Notes under the pieces: generated by a model
What the model saw: the letters and a program-made list of their open reading frames with translations, nothing else
Databases searched by the model: none
What the model was told of the DNA's origin: nothing
Translations under genes and position numbers: made by a program
From: Lepus europaeus
Lineage: Eukaryota > Chordata > Mammalia > Lagomorpha > Leporidae
NCBI RefSeq assembly: GCF_033115175.1
Contig: NC_084836.1
Location: 70,417,297 to 70,481,296 of the forward strand
Direction: 5' to 3'
Length of the DNA stretch: 64,000 nt
In this document: positions 1-12,363 of the stretch, piece after piece
How positions within the stretch are numbered: position 1 is the first letter of the stretch
Layout of the letters: every line of letters starts with the position of its first letter

Positions 1-483
1 CTGTGTAAGGAGTTAGCCACCCTGGGGCTGCCGTGCCTGGGTAAGTGCACAGTCAGCCATGCCCACCTGCCCGCCAAGGCAGCAGTCCTGTGCGGAATAA
101 GACATCTCAAAAGAGATTCTCTGAACTCAGCTGTCCCAGCTCCCAGCCGTTGGCGCGTTCCCACGCTCGGTCCAAGACCTCACAAAGCACACAGGCACCG
201 CTTCTGCACCCTGTGCCACTCCCTGATCCACAGACCCCAAGAACACAATGCGACAGTTGCGGTTTGACGCCACCAACTTGGAAGTTGCTCACTGAGCAGC
301 AACAGAATTTGGTACCCGGAAGTGAGGCACCTGAAACATTTATCACTGGCCTGGGGAATGGGAGACACGTGACAGACACACACACACACACCCTGCCATG
401 AGACGGTGGGAAAGTTGGAATGGCCTTGAGGAAACTTGAGAAGACTGGGGAGAAGTTGAAAATGTCACAGCCACATCTCAGGA
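1..483. other. Unassigned sequence at window start
   Basis: No exon or mobile element was recognised. A short CA run lies at 378-391. A neighbouring gene (FAIM2 by remembered synteny) could lie just outside, but nothing here supports it. Confidence 0.4.
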
Positions 484-700
484 CCTGGCTCTGACTCCTG
501 ACTCCAGCTTCCCGCTGACGTAGACCCTGGAAAGCAGCAGCAATGACTCAAGTATGGGGAGCTGCATTGGGTCTCACCTGGCTTTGGCCTGGCCCAGTCT
601 TGGCTGTTACGGACAGCCGAGGAATGAATCCGTGTCTGGGAGCGCTCGCTCTCTCTCGCTCTCTCTCACTCACTCTCTCTCTCTCTCAACATTGTTTAAA
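484..700 (+). mobile_element. CSINE, head missing
   Basis: The body starts at ACTCCAGCTTCCCGCTG and ends in the CT-rich tract, with no A-box or B-box head. Confidence 0.7.
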
Positions 701-733
701 GAAAGAAAATGTTATTGTAAATTTTTTTCATTG

Positions 734-764
734 TAAGATTCATTTATTTATTGGAAAGGCAGAG

Positions 765-814
<50 letters not shown>

Positions 815-1094
815 AGAGAAAGAAAGAGATCCTCTATCAGCTGGTTCATTCACCAATTGGCCACAACAGCCAGAGCTGGGCCGATCCAAAGCCAGGAGCC
901 AGGAGCCTCTTCCATGTCTCCCACGTAACCGGTTGCTGGAACCCAAGTATTTGGGCCATCTTCTGCTGCTTTCCCAGGCACATCGGCAGGGAGATGGATG
1001 GGAAATGGAGCAGCCAGGACTCAAACCAGCACCTAAATGGGATGCCAGCATCGTAGGGGGAGGCCCCACCCACTACACCACAGCGGCAGCCCCA
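734..1094 (-). mobile_element. CSINE, with long GA tract
   Basis: This is a full element in reverse. A run of about 42 GA bases lies at 771-812, from its CT-rich 3' region. Confidence 0.9.
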
Positions 1095-1313
1095 TTATTA
1101 GAAATTTGAGGAACACAGACTCTTGTTATATACCACAGTAATGTGAGAAATGAAAAAGTATCTAATTAACTGCTAGCGCTGGTTAGGAAGATTTTCAGGC
1201 AGTATGTTGGAAGTGTCACTTAGTTTATTTTGGATTTGTATAAAAAAGATACAGATAGTGAGAGAAAAGCTAAACAAGAAAGAAGCCCAGGACAACCTTT
1301 CTTTTTTTTTATT

Positions 1314-1388
1314 TTTTTAAAAAAAGTTTTATGTATTTATTTGAAAGGCAGAGTTACAGGGATGCAGAGGCAGGGAGAGAAAGACACA

Positions 1389-1437
<49 letters not shown>

Positions 1438-1694
1438 CTTCCATATGATGGTTCACTCCCCAGTTGGCCGCAATGGCCAGAGCTGCACCGCCGATCTGAA
1501 GCCAGGAGCCAGGAGCTTCTTCCTGTTCTTCCACGTGGGTGCAGGGGCCCAAGGACTTGGGCCATCTTCCACTGCTTTTCCAGTTCATAGCAGAGAGCCG
1601 ATCGGAAGAGGAGCAGCCAGGACTTGAACCAGCACCCATATGGGATGCTGTCACCTCAGGGCAAGTCATTAACCCACTGTGCCACAGCGCTGGG
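1314..1694 (-). mobile_element. CSINE
   Basis: This is a full reverse copy with CA and GA microsatellite near its tail (1384-1435). It abuts the partial copy that follows. Confidence 0.9.
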
Positions 1695-1838
1695 GACTTG
1701 GGCCATCTTCTGTTGCTTTCCCAGGCCATAGCAGAGAGCTGGATCAGAAGTGGAGCAGCCAGGACTTGAACCGACGCCCATATGGGATGCCGACACTGCA
1801 GGCGGTGGCTTTACCCACTGCACCACAACGCCGGCCCC
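1695..1838 (-). mobile_element. CSINE head half
   Basis: It starts mid-element at GGACTTGGGCCATC, directly after the previous head, and ends CCACAACGCCGGCCCC. The pair forms a 1.5-unit tandem. Confidence 0.85.
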
Positions 1839-1925
1839 AGGATAACTGTTCTAGAATCAGAGAATTCCCCAAGCAGCAGCAGCCTCACTGGGGAGCCCAA
1901 GACAGATCTCATATTTTCGTTTTGT

Positions 1926-2256
1926 AATAGATTTGTAAAATTTCTGTATTTATTTGAGAGGAAGAGAGATGAGACAGAGAGAGCGAGAGAGAAAGTGAAA
2001 GAGAGAGAGCTCTCACATCCACTGGTTCACTCCCCAAATGCCCACAATGGTAAGGACAGGGGCAGGCTGGGAACTCAATCCAGGTCTCCCACGGGGGTGG
2101 CAGGGACCCAACCACTTGAGCCATCCCTGCTGCCTCCAAGAGTCTGTATTAGGAGGAATCTGGAGTCAGGAGCCAGAGTCGGGAATGGAGCCCAGGTATT
2201 CTGATATGGGTTGTGGGCATCTCAGCCACCATCTTAACCACTAAGGTCTTGTCATA
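1926..2256 (-). mobile_element. CSINE, older and diverged
   Basis: It shows a GTATTTATTTGAGAGG tail and the SINE body, ending near ACCACTAAGGTCTTG. Confidence 0.75.
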
Positions 2257-2649
2257 AAGAGAATTATCAGTGTGGTTTTTTGTCTAATGGAATGATTCCT
2301 CAATAAGATTCATAGAAAAAAAAATAAAAACAGCGAGTTTTTAGAGTAATTGTGGTGGTAAAATCTCCACCAGCTTCAAATGAAAGCAGCAGAAGTGTAC
2401 AAAGGGAAAAGGTCCCGGGACTTCGGTGAGCAGAAAGTGGGTTGGGAAATGACTCAGCTGAAAATATAAGCTATTTCCTGTGGCAAAGCAAGGGAGGCTG
2501 GGAAGACAGAACCAAGAGCTGCAGAGAATCATTGCAGGGAGCACCTGGGGCCCTGATCAAAGAACTGGCAGCAGGACTCCCTGTTGCTTCTCCTTCCAAC
2601 AAGGGCACCCATTGTGGCGATCCTGTGTCTGCCCAACCATCGGGTGCTG

Positions 2650-2686
2650 GGTGTGTGTGTGTGTGTGTGTGGGTGGGTGGGTGGAA
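2650..2686. repeat. (TG)n(GGTG)n microsatellite
   Basis: A TG run of about 20 bases is followed by GGTGGGTGGGTGG. Confidence 0.85.
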
Positions 2687-3195
2687 GGAGTGGGGGCAGA
2701 AACCGCATCTCTAGCCCTGAAGTCTTCAGATTGAGGGCAGCCCTCTCCCAGCCAAACCAAGGAGCCTTGACCGTGGACCTCAAGTCTGAGGCTGGTGCAT
2801 GAGGCCGGAAAGCAGACTGGGGCCGTTTCAACCAAGGACCACAAAAATTCTTTGACCAGTGGAATGTGATGGAAGTAATACTGTGTGAGTTCCAAGACTT
2901 CCCTGGCCCTGCGACTCCAGCCAAAGTTCTGGTGGACTCTGTTTCAGAAGCTCTCCCCTGGGCCAATCACTCTGGTCCTGAGGTGGATGCACTGACCTGA
3001 TTGGTCCTGGGTCGCTGTGGTCACCTCGGCAGCTGCACTCTGCAGGAGCCAGGTGGTAGAGACGCTTCCCCAAAGGGGATTCACGAATGTGGTTCCCAGG
3101 GGGAAGGTACACGTGCCAAGCGAGCAAACACAGCATGTGTCCAGCACCCCAAGACAGAGACCTCATCCCCCAGAAACCCAGCAGAGAGGCCGGAG

Positions 3196-3270
3196 GCCTC
3201 AGGGGAGGATGTCATGTGGAGGATGTCAGGGGAGGATGTCATGTCAGGGGAGGAGCTCATGTCATGTGGC
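3196..3270. repeat. Short tandem repeats of GGGGAGGATGTCATGT type
   Basis: Four imperfect units of GGAGGATGTCATGT and related variants occur in 75 bases. Confidence 0.7.
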
Positions 3271-3321
3271 ATGAACTGCATTAGTGTAGCTAGGTGGGGA
3301 GGGCGGATAGAGAAGACTGCT

Positions 3322-3672
3322 GGGGCCAGTGCTGTGGTGTAGTGGGTAAAGATGCCGCTTGCAGTGCCGGCATCCCATATGGCCGCCCGTTTCAGTCCCG
3401 GCTGCACCACTTCCCATCTAGCTCTCTGCTATGGCCCGGGAAAGCAGTAGAAGATGGCCCAAGTCCTTGGGCTCCTGCACCCACGTGGAAGACCCAGAAG
3501 AAGTTCCTGGCTCCTGGCTTCAGATCGGCACAGTTCTGGCCGTTGTGGCTAATTAGGGAGTGAACCATCGGATGGAAGACCTCTCTCTCTCCCTCTCTCT
3601 CTCCCTCTCTCTCTCTGCCTCTCCTTCTCTCTGTGTGTAACTCTGACTTTCAAATAAATAAATAAATCTTAA
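3322..3672 (+). mobile_element. CSINE
   Basis: This is a full forward copy from GGGGCCAGTGCTGTGG to AAATAAATAAATAAATCTT. Confidence 0.92.
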
Positions 3673-4020
3673 AAGAGAGAGAGAGAGACTGCTCAGAGAC
3701 CTTGAAGCTTACTCTGAGTTGATGAGCAGATTTCACACAAGCAGAGACGAGAGAGGGGAGCAAATTGAAAAAGGCTGGGTGGTTGAGGTGTTCCACTGTT
3801 GGGGTGGCAAGTTGCTGGGTGCAGCTGGAGCACAGAGCAGAAGGGAGGAGTGGGGGAGAGGAGGCCGCCATGGGAGACAGGGGAGCACCTGCCACGTCAT
3901 GCCAGAGTGGGATTTGGATTCTGTGGGTGGCCAGGAGCAGTGACGAGGATTAGAGAGAGCTTTGGCAAGGTTGGATCTGTGTTCAAGGAACAACTCGGGC
4001 ATCCGAGTTGACAGCATTTA

Positions 4021-4311
4021 CCAAATGATTTATTTTTATTGGAGAGTCACACAGAAAGACAGACAGATCCAGATCTCCCACTGGCTGGTTCCCTCCCCCA
4101 AAGTCTGCAATGGCTAGAGCTAGGTCAGAAGCCAGGAACTCCATCTAGGTCTCCCACATGGGTGAGTGGGACTCAACCACTTGGGCCATCACCACTGCCT
4201 CCCAGGGTGCACATTAGCGAGAAGCTGAAGTCGTGAACTGGGACTTGAACTCCATAGGGAAGGCAAGCTTTCAAGCTGCCTCTTAACCGCTGAAGCAGAC
4301 GCCTGCTCCTC
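4021..4311 (-). mobile_element. CSINE, diverged
   Basis: This is a reverse copy with an eroded head (CTTAACCGCTGAAGCAGACG). Confidence 0.75.
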
Positions 4312-4601
4312 AAGTGCCTTGCAGGCTTGTACCCTTTGGCCCAGAAAACATATTTCTTGATCTTTATCCTAAGTAAATCACTGGACAAATGCCAAAAGGA
4401 TACAAAGACGTTCACTGTGATATTGTTCATAAGAGTGGAAGCTGGGAAAAATAAATATTAAACAATAAGGGATTGTTTAGCCACATTGTGATACATTGCT
4501 TCTACTAAATATTTGGAAGCCACTAAAGTGATTATATGGGTAAATATTTATATGAAGAACCATAATAGTGAATAATATTAAGTTAAATATCAAATTATAG
4601 G

Positions 4602-4932
4602 GATGGGCACAGCAGATTAAGCGGACATATGGAATGCCTACATCCCATAGCAAAGTGCCAGTTTGTTTGTGTTACGGCACCTCTGCTTACAAGCCAACTT
4701 CCTGCTAATGCATCCTGGAAGCTAGAAGCTCGTGGTTCAAGTGTTTTTGGATCCCTGCCATCTACGTGGAAGCCCCAGATGGAGTTCTGGGCTCCTGGCT
4801 TTGGCCTGGCCCAGACCCAGCTGTTGTGAGCATTTGGGGAGTGAGCCAATGGATTCAAGAGCGCTCTCTCTCTCTCTCTCTCTCTCTCTCACTTTCAAGT
4901 ATATGAAGATCAATAAATATTTTGTAAAAAGC
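4602..4932 (+). mobile_element. CSINE, diverged
   Basis: This is a forward copy with an altered head and a CT run before TCAATAAATATT. Confidence 0.75.
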
Positions 4933-4969
4933 AAATTACAAAGGATTATATAGAGGGTGGTCTTGATTT

Positions 4970-5278
4970 AAAAAAAAGATTTATTTATTTGAAAGGCAGA
5001 GCAACAAAGGGAGAAGGGAAGGGACAGAGAGAGAGAGGGAGAGAGATAGAGAGAAAGAGAGAGAATCTTTCCACCACTGGTTCATTTTCTAAATGGTTGC
5101 AACAATGAGGTCTGGACCAGGCCAAAGCAGGAAGCTAGAACTCCATCTGGGTCTCCCATGTGGATGTCAGGGGCCAGTACTTGGGCCATTATCCACTGCT
5201 CTTCCAGGTGCATTAGCAGGAAGCCAAATGTGGCACTGAAGGCAGTGGCTTAACCCACTATACCACAACACTGGCCTC
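4970..5278 (-). mobile_element. CSINE
   Basis: This is a reverse copy, AGATTTATTTATTTGAAAGG to ACACTGGCCTC. Confidence 0.85.
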
Positions 5279-5499
5279 ATGTGATCTCATTTTTATTTTT
5301 TAAAAATATTTTTATGGTTCTTCCTCATGGTAAAGTGCCAAGCCATACATGTAGAAAGAATTATATAATTCCAAAATTATCATTTTGCAATACTCCATAA
5401 TTTAGCCAGTCAAGAACTTTCAATGGATGCTGAAACTTTCAGGTGAAAGTGTAGCAGGAAACAATGTTTATATAGTTTCAACTTATCTCTATGTGGATT

Positions 5500-6240
5500 A
5501 CCCTTTTTCTCTTTGTGTAAACAGCTTTATTGACATATAAGTCACAAACCAGATAACGTGCCCATTTAAAATGCACAATTCACCAGTTTCTTTAGCATGC
5601 TCAAAGGGTTGTGCAGTCACCACCACTGTCTAACTCTAGTGGGGCTCCCTGGCCCCATCTCTGTGCCACCACTGTCTGATTCTAGAAGGTTCCCCCCCTC
5701 ATCTATGCCATCCGTAACCTCCTCTGGCAACTGCTAATCTAACTTCTGCTTTCCTGATTTCCTGCTCTTGAACATCTCCTAGAAACAGGATCACGCAATA
5801 GGTGGTCTTCCGGAACTAGCCCCTTTTACTTAGCATCATGTTTTCATATCATCCACATCTTGTCACACGTAGGTTCTTCATTTCTTTATCCTGCCAGATC
5901 ATATTCCACAGTTTATCCCTCCATGCTGCAGTGGGTGGACCTTTGGGTTATTTCCATTGTTGTCACTATGAATGATACTGCCATACACATTCATGTATGA
6001 GCTATTGTGTGGACATGTTCTCATTTCTCTTGGGTGTTTGCACAGGAATATAATTGTTGCATCCTAAGTAGCTGTGATTAACTTTTTGAGGAACTGCCAT
6101 TTTAGACTTCCACCAGCCATGGATAAGGGTTCTGATGTCTTCCCATCCTTGGGGCTATGAGGTGGAATCTCCCCATAGTTTTGATTTGCACTCCCTTAAT
6201 CAGTAACCGTGTTTAGTATTTTTTCATGTGCACAGGTTAC
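5500..6240 (-). mobile_element. Old antisense L1 fragment
   Basis: GCTTTATTGACATATAAGTC and TTGTGCAGTCACCACCACTG, with later CATTGTTGTCACTATGAATG, are reverse-complement L1M-type 3' sequence. It is heavily eroded. Confidence 0.6.
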
Positions 6241-6625
6241 TTTTTTCCCAGATTACTTTTGCATTACAAAGGAGAAAAATGATGCCTTTACAGCAGAGAA
6301 AGCTGGCAGAGTTCACCTTAATCATAAGCCAAGGTCAACACCACAGACCTGGCCACACATCAACCCTGGGCACCTTCCGGTGTGATGAGCTGAGAAGGGG
6401 GCACATCTCCCTAGCTAGCAGTTCTACCAAAAACTGCAAAGCCGAGTCTCATCACTAAGGACCATTACACAACACTAAATCAAGGCATATTCTACAGATT
6501 GAGCAGTCTGCATTCCTGAAGAATGTTCTGAAGGGTCGGCTGCTGCTACTATCCCCAGAGGAGGCCATTGCCACAGCTGTGTTTGAATAATACCAAAACC
6601 TTAATTTGTTTAATTTTTTAATATT
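6241..6625. other. Unassigned, probably old repeat
   Basis: This is AT-moderate text directly after the antisense L1. It looks like an eroded interspersed repeat, family not placed. Confidence 0.35.
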
Positions 6626-6944
6626 CATTTTTTTAATTTATTTGAAAGGCAGAGTTATAGAGAGGAGAGGCAGAGACAGAGAAAGATCTTCCATCTGCTG
6701 GGTCACTCCCCAAATGGCTGCAATGGCAGGAGCTGGGCCAATCTGAAGCCAGGAGCCAGGAGCTTCTTCCTGGTCTCCCATGTGTGTGCAGGGTTCCAAG
6801 GACCTTGCGCCACCTTCTATTGCTTTCCCAGGCCATTAGCAGAGAGCTAGATCAGAAGTGGAGCAGCTGGGTCTTGAACCGGTGCCCATATGGGATGCCA
6901 GCACTGTAGGTGGTAGCTTTACTGGCTATGCCACTGAGCCAGCC
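6626..6944 (-). mobile_element. CSINE
   Basis: This is a full reverse copy ending TGCCACTGAGCCAGCC. Confidence 0.9.
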
Positions 6945-7483
6945 TCACTATTTAATGTTGAAGTTCATATATATGTATACACACATATATTTTATATCAA
7001 CTAATGAATAGAAAAGAAACCTAAATAGACAGGCACCATCATGTTGCTTATGTTTATTGAAGATGATGACAAAAAGGAGATCTTTGCCTTTGGCCACTCC
7101 AGATGTACTAATTTCTGTATATTGAAAAGTTATATTGCTTGTATAGAATAATATATAGAAGACGCTGTAAAGGTAAGTTCAAAAAATAAACAAGTAGAGA
7201 AAAAAGCAAGACGTGAAGGGAGGAGAGAAGGCAGGCAGAGAGGAGGAGCAGGAAGATGGAACAAGAGCCAGCGGTTGGGTTGTCTCCTGTGCAGTGCAAT
7301 GTCCTTTTCCTGAGTATTAATTTCTGTCTCCCTCATAAAACTGTGACTTATCGAGAGCGCATTCCTTCTTCATGAAAGGAAGCTGCTTTCTTGACAGCAG
7401 CTACTAAACCTGAGGTGGGACCGATTTGGTTGCCAGGCGCCAGGCGCTGTGCCTTCAGATGCTGGGATGCAGACCAGACATAG

Positions 7484-7640
7484 GTCTGCGATTGTGATGC
7501 AGAGGGTTAAGTTGCTCCTTGGGGTGCCCACATCCCGTATCGGGGTGCCATTCTGAGTCTCAGTTCCCCCACCCCAGCGTCCTGCTAATGCACCTGGGAA
7601 GGCAGCCACAGATGGTTTGTGTGCTCCAGGAGCTGATCTC
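7484..7640 (+). mobile_element. CSINE fragment, old
   Basis: Head-like GTGATGCAGAGGGTTAAG is followed by the CATCCCGTATCGGGGTGCC body. Its 3' half is missing. Confidence 0.55.
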
Positions 7641-8559
7641 CATCCACTCCTCCCAGAACCCTCCTCCTGGCTTCTCCACCATCCCCTCCACCAGTCCTCC
7701 ACCCTCTGCCTCCCTTCCCAGACCTTGCCTTGCTCACACAGTCCTGAACACACCTCTGGAAAAAGAATTTCCCCTTAATGATAATTTATTTCATTCCCTT
7801 ACATAACACAAAGTCAGGAGAAAGAACTTCAGTGAAGTATAGATTTCTAAAAAAGGAGTTGTGGTACTCAAAATATAACAGCTTAAGTGAGAAGAGAAAG
7901 AACCTACCAAGTTCAGACAGGGCCCGGAGACTGGTCCTCACTCAGCACCATAAGCTGTTTCCATCCTGGAGAGAATAGTTCAGCAAGAGGGGCTGGACCC
8001 TCTCCCTCTCTTGCTGAGTTCTGTTTCTATGTTCAAGTTGATTACTTTGCATACCATATGTTCAGTCCCTAGTCAGAGGAGAGTAAGAACTGGCTCTCAC
8101 AGGCTTCCTCGTTTCATAAACCACCATGCAGGGAGTGCCTTCTCCACTTGTTCAAAATATTTGAGGCAGGAGAGCCCTTAGGGGCTAACTAGGATCTATG
8201 CAACGGTAAGGTTCCGTGGGCTCACGAAACACTTGCTTAGCTGACCTTGTAGAAGCCATTATGGCCAAGCAAGGCCATAGGCTACAAACATAAGGAGGCT
8301 CGAGTAACATTTGGAAAAATTCACAGGTGCCAAATCCCTGGTGGATTAGGAAGGGAAGCTGAGGGTGCTTGGAGACAGGCTCCCAACCTTTTCTTTGTGA
8401 TAGCCTGGACTGAGTTTTTCTGACTATAAAACTGTATATGTACATGATAGAAAATATGGAAAACACATTGACCTAAAGAAGAAAACCAAAGAGCAGTCCG
8501 GAGAAAAATCAGAGAGGATTAAAAACAAACTAGGAGAGGGAGAAATGGAAATCAAGGGC
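7641..8559. other. Unassigned intergenic sequence before the satellite
   Basis: No gene or known element was recognised. Confidence 0.5.
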
Positions 8560-9270
8560 ATACACACACACAAACATGTATATACATGCACACATACACA
8601 CATATACACATGCACACATCTGCACACATACATACACATTCACATATATGCACACATCCATGCACATGCATACAGTGCACACATACATACACATGCACAC
8701 ACATGCATAGATACATATGCATACATTACACACATGTACACATGTACACAATGTATGTGTGCATACACATATACTCATGCACATGCTGCACGAACACATA
8801 TTACATGCACACATATACACGTGCACACGCATGCACACACTCACACACGCATACACATGCATGCATGCACATATACACACATGCACACAGGCACTAACAC
8901 ATATATCTACACATGCACACACATATACATGCACACACATATACACATACACACATTTATACACACATATATACACATGCACACACATATATGCACCTGC
9001 ACATACATACATGCACACACATACACATACACGCAGTGTGCACATACATACATGCACACGTATATGCACATGCATGTATGCATGAACACATATACATGCA
9101 TGTGCACACATATATGCACGTGATACAGATGCACACATGTATACACATGCATGTGTGCACGCACATATACGCGTGCACACACATATACACAGACACATAC
9201 GCATGCACACACATATACACAGACACATACGTGTGCGCACACACATACACACACATGCACACACACATCT
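8560..9270. repeat. Alternating purine-pyrimidine satellite (AC/AT/GC mix)
   Basis: About 710 bases are built from ACAC, ATAC, ATGC and ACGT steps. Purine and pyrimidine alternate almost without a break. Such tracts can form Z-DNA. The long open frames across it on both strands come from the composition, not from coding. Confidence 0.9.
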
Positions 9271-10192
9271 TCCCATTCCCTCCCACCACCCCAACCTCTT
9301 CTTACTGATTGTGGATTGATCCATATTTGAGGTGCATGTTATCGAGACTCTAAACCCTGCTGCTCCCAGAACTATGCAGCCATACATGAATACTCCCCGT
9401 GTCTCACACAATGCTTTGCTTTTCTGGAAGATAATTGTTATTGTTGTTGTTCACTCGTTTGCTTAATTGTCTGCATCTTTATTGCTAGCTCAAATGTAGC
9501 TCTCGTCTAAGTGGGTAAATGTCCTCTCCGTATATCCAGACACATTTTCTATCAGGGTCATCTCTCCTGGGCGTCCTCCCCTGCTCTAACCTGTTCCAGT
9601 TGCACTGAAGATCTGGCCATCAGCAGATGCCCAGGAATCTCCCAGCAGCTCCTTCCCAGGGACCCCCTTCGCCACTCCCCTCTTCTGGAAGCCTACTTCC
9701 TACTTTCCAGGAACTTCCGCTTTGTGATTTGATTTTCTATTTCCTTTTGGTGGGAAACCTTCTTGAGAGAGCACCCACGGGAGGTCTGGAAAGGTCTTCT
9801 TCTGTCTTCTAAAAACGTGGCTGTGCATAGCATGAGAGACGGGGCATCTTTTTCCTTTGGAATTTCCAGCGCCTTGTTCCATGGTCTTCCAGCTGCCCAT
9901 GGGACTCCTGAGCAACCAACCACTGTGATGGGCCTCCATCCTTTGTCTGAAATCTGACTGGACTGTCAGACTTCCTAGGCTGGGCTCTGCCATTGCCTCG
10001 TTTCCTTTAAATCATGGAAGATCATCTCAATCTTATCTTCCAGCTGTTCCATGGAGCATTTTGCTTTTCTGTTATGTCTTTAATTCCCAGTAGGGTTTTT
10101 TTTCCTTTCTCCTGTAAATGTTCTCCTCCCCCCAATAATTTATTAGAAAGGTTTCTAAATATATAGAAATAATTTTTCAGGAAACACCATAT
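9271..10192. other. Unassigned intergenic sequence
   Basis: No coding or RNA gene was recognised. It could contain old L2-like text, which I cannot confirm. Confidence 0.4.
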
Positions 10193-10488
10193 TGAGTGTT
10201 TGAAGCAGAGAAAGACAGAAACAGGAAGAAAAAGAGAAAGGTCCCCAAAAGCTTGCCGCCCCAGCTGGGGTTGGGCTGGGGTGAAGCTGGGAGCCAGGAA
10301 CTCAATCCAGGTCTCCCACATGGGTAGCAGGAACCCAATGACTTGAGCCATCACCACTACCTCCTGGGGTCTGCATTGGCAAGAAGCTGGAATCAGGAAC
10401 CAGAGCCTGAAACCAAACATGGGTACTCCTGTGTGGAATGTGGGTGGCTCAACTGGTGGCTCCACCAGTAGACCAAGCATTGGCCCCG
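10193..10488 (-). mobile_element. CSINE, old variant
   Basis: This is a reverse copy of the older variant body (CAATCCAGGTCTCCCACATG) ending near GCATTGGCCCC. Confidence 0.7.
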
Positions 10489-10639
10489 TGAGTGTTCTTT
10501 GTATAGCTTTCTATGGGTGCATTATCTCTTCAAAGAAATATCAATATTTCAAGATTTTTTATGTTTTCTTCTATGTAGCGTTTGCTGGTCTGACTTTCTG
10601 GTTTTTAGGCATTTTGGACCTGTCCTTCATCTTTTTCTT

Positions 10640-10970
10640 TTAATATTATTTATTTATTCGAAAGTCAGAGTTACACAGAGAGAGAGGAGAGGCAGAGAGA
10701 GAGAGAGAGAAAGGTCTTCCGCTGGTTCACTCTCCAGTCGGCTGCAACAACTGGAGCTGCACAGATCAGAAGCCAGGTGCCAGGAATGTCTTCTGAGTCT
10801 CCCATGCGGGTGCAGGGGCACAAGGACTTGGGCCATCTTCTACTGCTTTCCCAGGCCACAGCAGAGAGCTGGATTGGAAGTGGAACAGTTAGGACTTGAA
10901 CCGGCACCCATGTGGGATGCCGGCACTGCAGGCAGTGGCTTTACTCGCTACACCACAGCCCCATCCCCCG
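10640..10970 (-). mobile_element. CSINE
   Basis: This is a full reverse copy ending CTACACCACAGCCCCATCC. Confidence 0.9.
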
Positions 10971-10974
10971 CTCT

Positions 10975-11383
10975 CTCTTACCCTTCCCACTTTGATACAT
11001 CTTATATAATTATCATGTGTTGCCCAAACTGAGAAATTCCCATTGCTACACTGTGTGTATAATTTTGTGACACTGACTCACGCAGGCAGATTCTTGTAGT
11101 CGCCACTACAATTAAGATCCAAAATTGTTCCATCATCTCCACTGAGCCACCTCTTCACTGTCACACCCACCTCCCCACCATACCTAACTCCCTACGCATA
11201 TTTTCACTTCCTATTATTTCGCTGTTTTTAAGTGTTATATACATTGAATCATACGGTATATCCTTGTGAGATTTTTTTTTTTTTTTGCCTCCATGTAGTG
11301 ACTCTGAGATCCATTCAAGCTGTCGCACAAATAAGTATTTCATTCATTTCTTTTTACTGTTGAATGCTAGTTCAGGTATGGGC
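10975..11383 (-). mobile_element. Old antisense L1 fragment
   Basis: Text around CATTGAATCATACGGTATAT and GAGATCCATTCAAGCTGTCG matches the antisense L1M 3' region. It resumes after the SINE at 11521-11575 (TGAAGGACATTTTGGTTGTT). Confidence 0.55.
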
Positions 11384-11520
11384 CATCTTCCGCTGCCTTC
11401 CCAGGTGCAGTAGCAGGGAGCTGGATTGGAAGTGGAGAAGCCAGGACTTGAACTGGCGCCCATATGGGATGCCAGCATCACAGGCAGCGGCTTAACCTGC
11501 TATACCACAACACTGACCTC
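11384..11520 (-). mobile_element. CSINE head half, at palindrome edge
   Basis: This reverse 5' half is inserted in or next to L1. Its last 19 bases belong to the left palindrome arm. Confidence 0.8.
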
Positions 11521-11575
11521 TACCATTAACTTACTGAAGGACATTTTGGTTGTTTCTGATTGGGGGATACTACAA

Positions 11576-11750
11576 AATGTATGGTTTGATGTGCTTTGTC
11601 CCCTAAACGTTCATGTGCTGGAAGCTTGGTTCCCACTGTGCTGATGTTAAGAGATGGTGGGACCTTTAAGAGGTGTGGGTGGGAGGTGGTTAGCTGCTTC
11701 CTCTCCAGACGCCCCTGCTCTTGCAATGCTTCCCAAAATCATGGCTAAGT
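11576..11750 (+). mobile_element. MaLR-like LTR fragment (left copy of palindrome)
   Basis: TATGGTTTGATGTGCTTTGT at the start and GGTGGGACCTTTAAGAGGTG further in resemble MaLR/MST-type solo LTRs. The family name is from memory and uncertain. Confidence 0.35.
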
Positions 11751-12036
11751 GGGCCAGCGCTGTGGCATAGCGGGTAAAGCCGCCGCCTGCAGGGCCAGCA
11801 TCCCATATGGGCACCAGTTCAAGTCCTGGCTGCTCCACTTCTGATCCAGCTTCCTGCAGAAATTGACCCAAGTGCTTGGGCCCCTGCACCCTCGTGAGAG
11901 ACATGGAGGAAGCTCCAGGCTTCATATCAGCCCAGCTCTGGCTGTTGCGGCCATCTGGGGAGTGAACCAGTGGATGGAAGACCTCTCTCTGTGTCTCTGC
12001 CTCTGTAACTCCACCTTTCAATAAAAGAAATAAATA
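11751..12036 (+). mobile_element. CSINE, internally deleted, left of palindrome centre
   Basis: This is a forward copy. About 35 bases are missing after TCCAGCTTCCTGC, and the tail ends at the palindrome centre. Confidence 0.88.
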
Positions 12037-12363
12037 GTTTTTTAAAGATTTATTTATTTTATTTGAAAGTCAGAGTTACACACAGAGAGGAGAGGCAGAG
12101 AGAGAGACAGAGAGAGAGAGAGAGTGAGAGATTTTCATCCACTGGTTCACTCCCCAAATGGTCCAAACCCAGGAGTCAGGAGCTTCTTCTGGGTCTCCCA
12201 CATGGGTGCAGGGGCCTAAGGACTTGGGCCATTCTCCACTGCTTTCCCAGACCATAGCAGAGAACTGGATCAGAAGTGGAGCAGCCGGGACTCGAACCGG
12301 CGCCCATATGGGATGCTGGCCCTGCAGGCGGCGGCTTTACCCTTTATGCCACAGCGCTGGCCC
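12037..12363 (-). mobile_element. CSINE, right of palindrome centre
   Basis: This is a reverse copy placed tail to tail with the previous one. Confidence 0.9.

Larger units (their letters stand above)
2257..3321. other. Unassigned intergenic sequence
   Basis: Nothing was recognised apart from the two simple repeats listed separately. Confidence 0.5.

Noticed and set aside
1-540. 3' end of FAIM2, expected nearby from remembered human gene order
   Set aside because: No recognisable exon or 3' UTR feature in this stretch.
8560-9270. CRISPR-like spaced repeats
   Set aside because: No fixed repeat-spacer structure; it is a simple-sequence satellite in a mammalian genome.
8530-9411. 293-codon Cys/Val/Met-rich minus-strand frame, and His/Thr-rich plus-strand frames
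   Set aside because: Produced by the alternating AC/AT/GC satellite in every frame.
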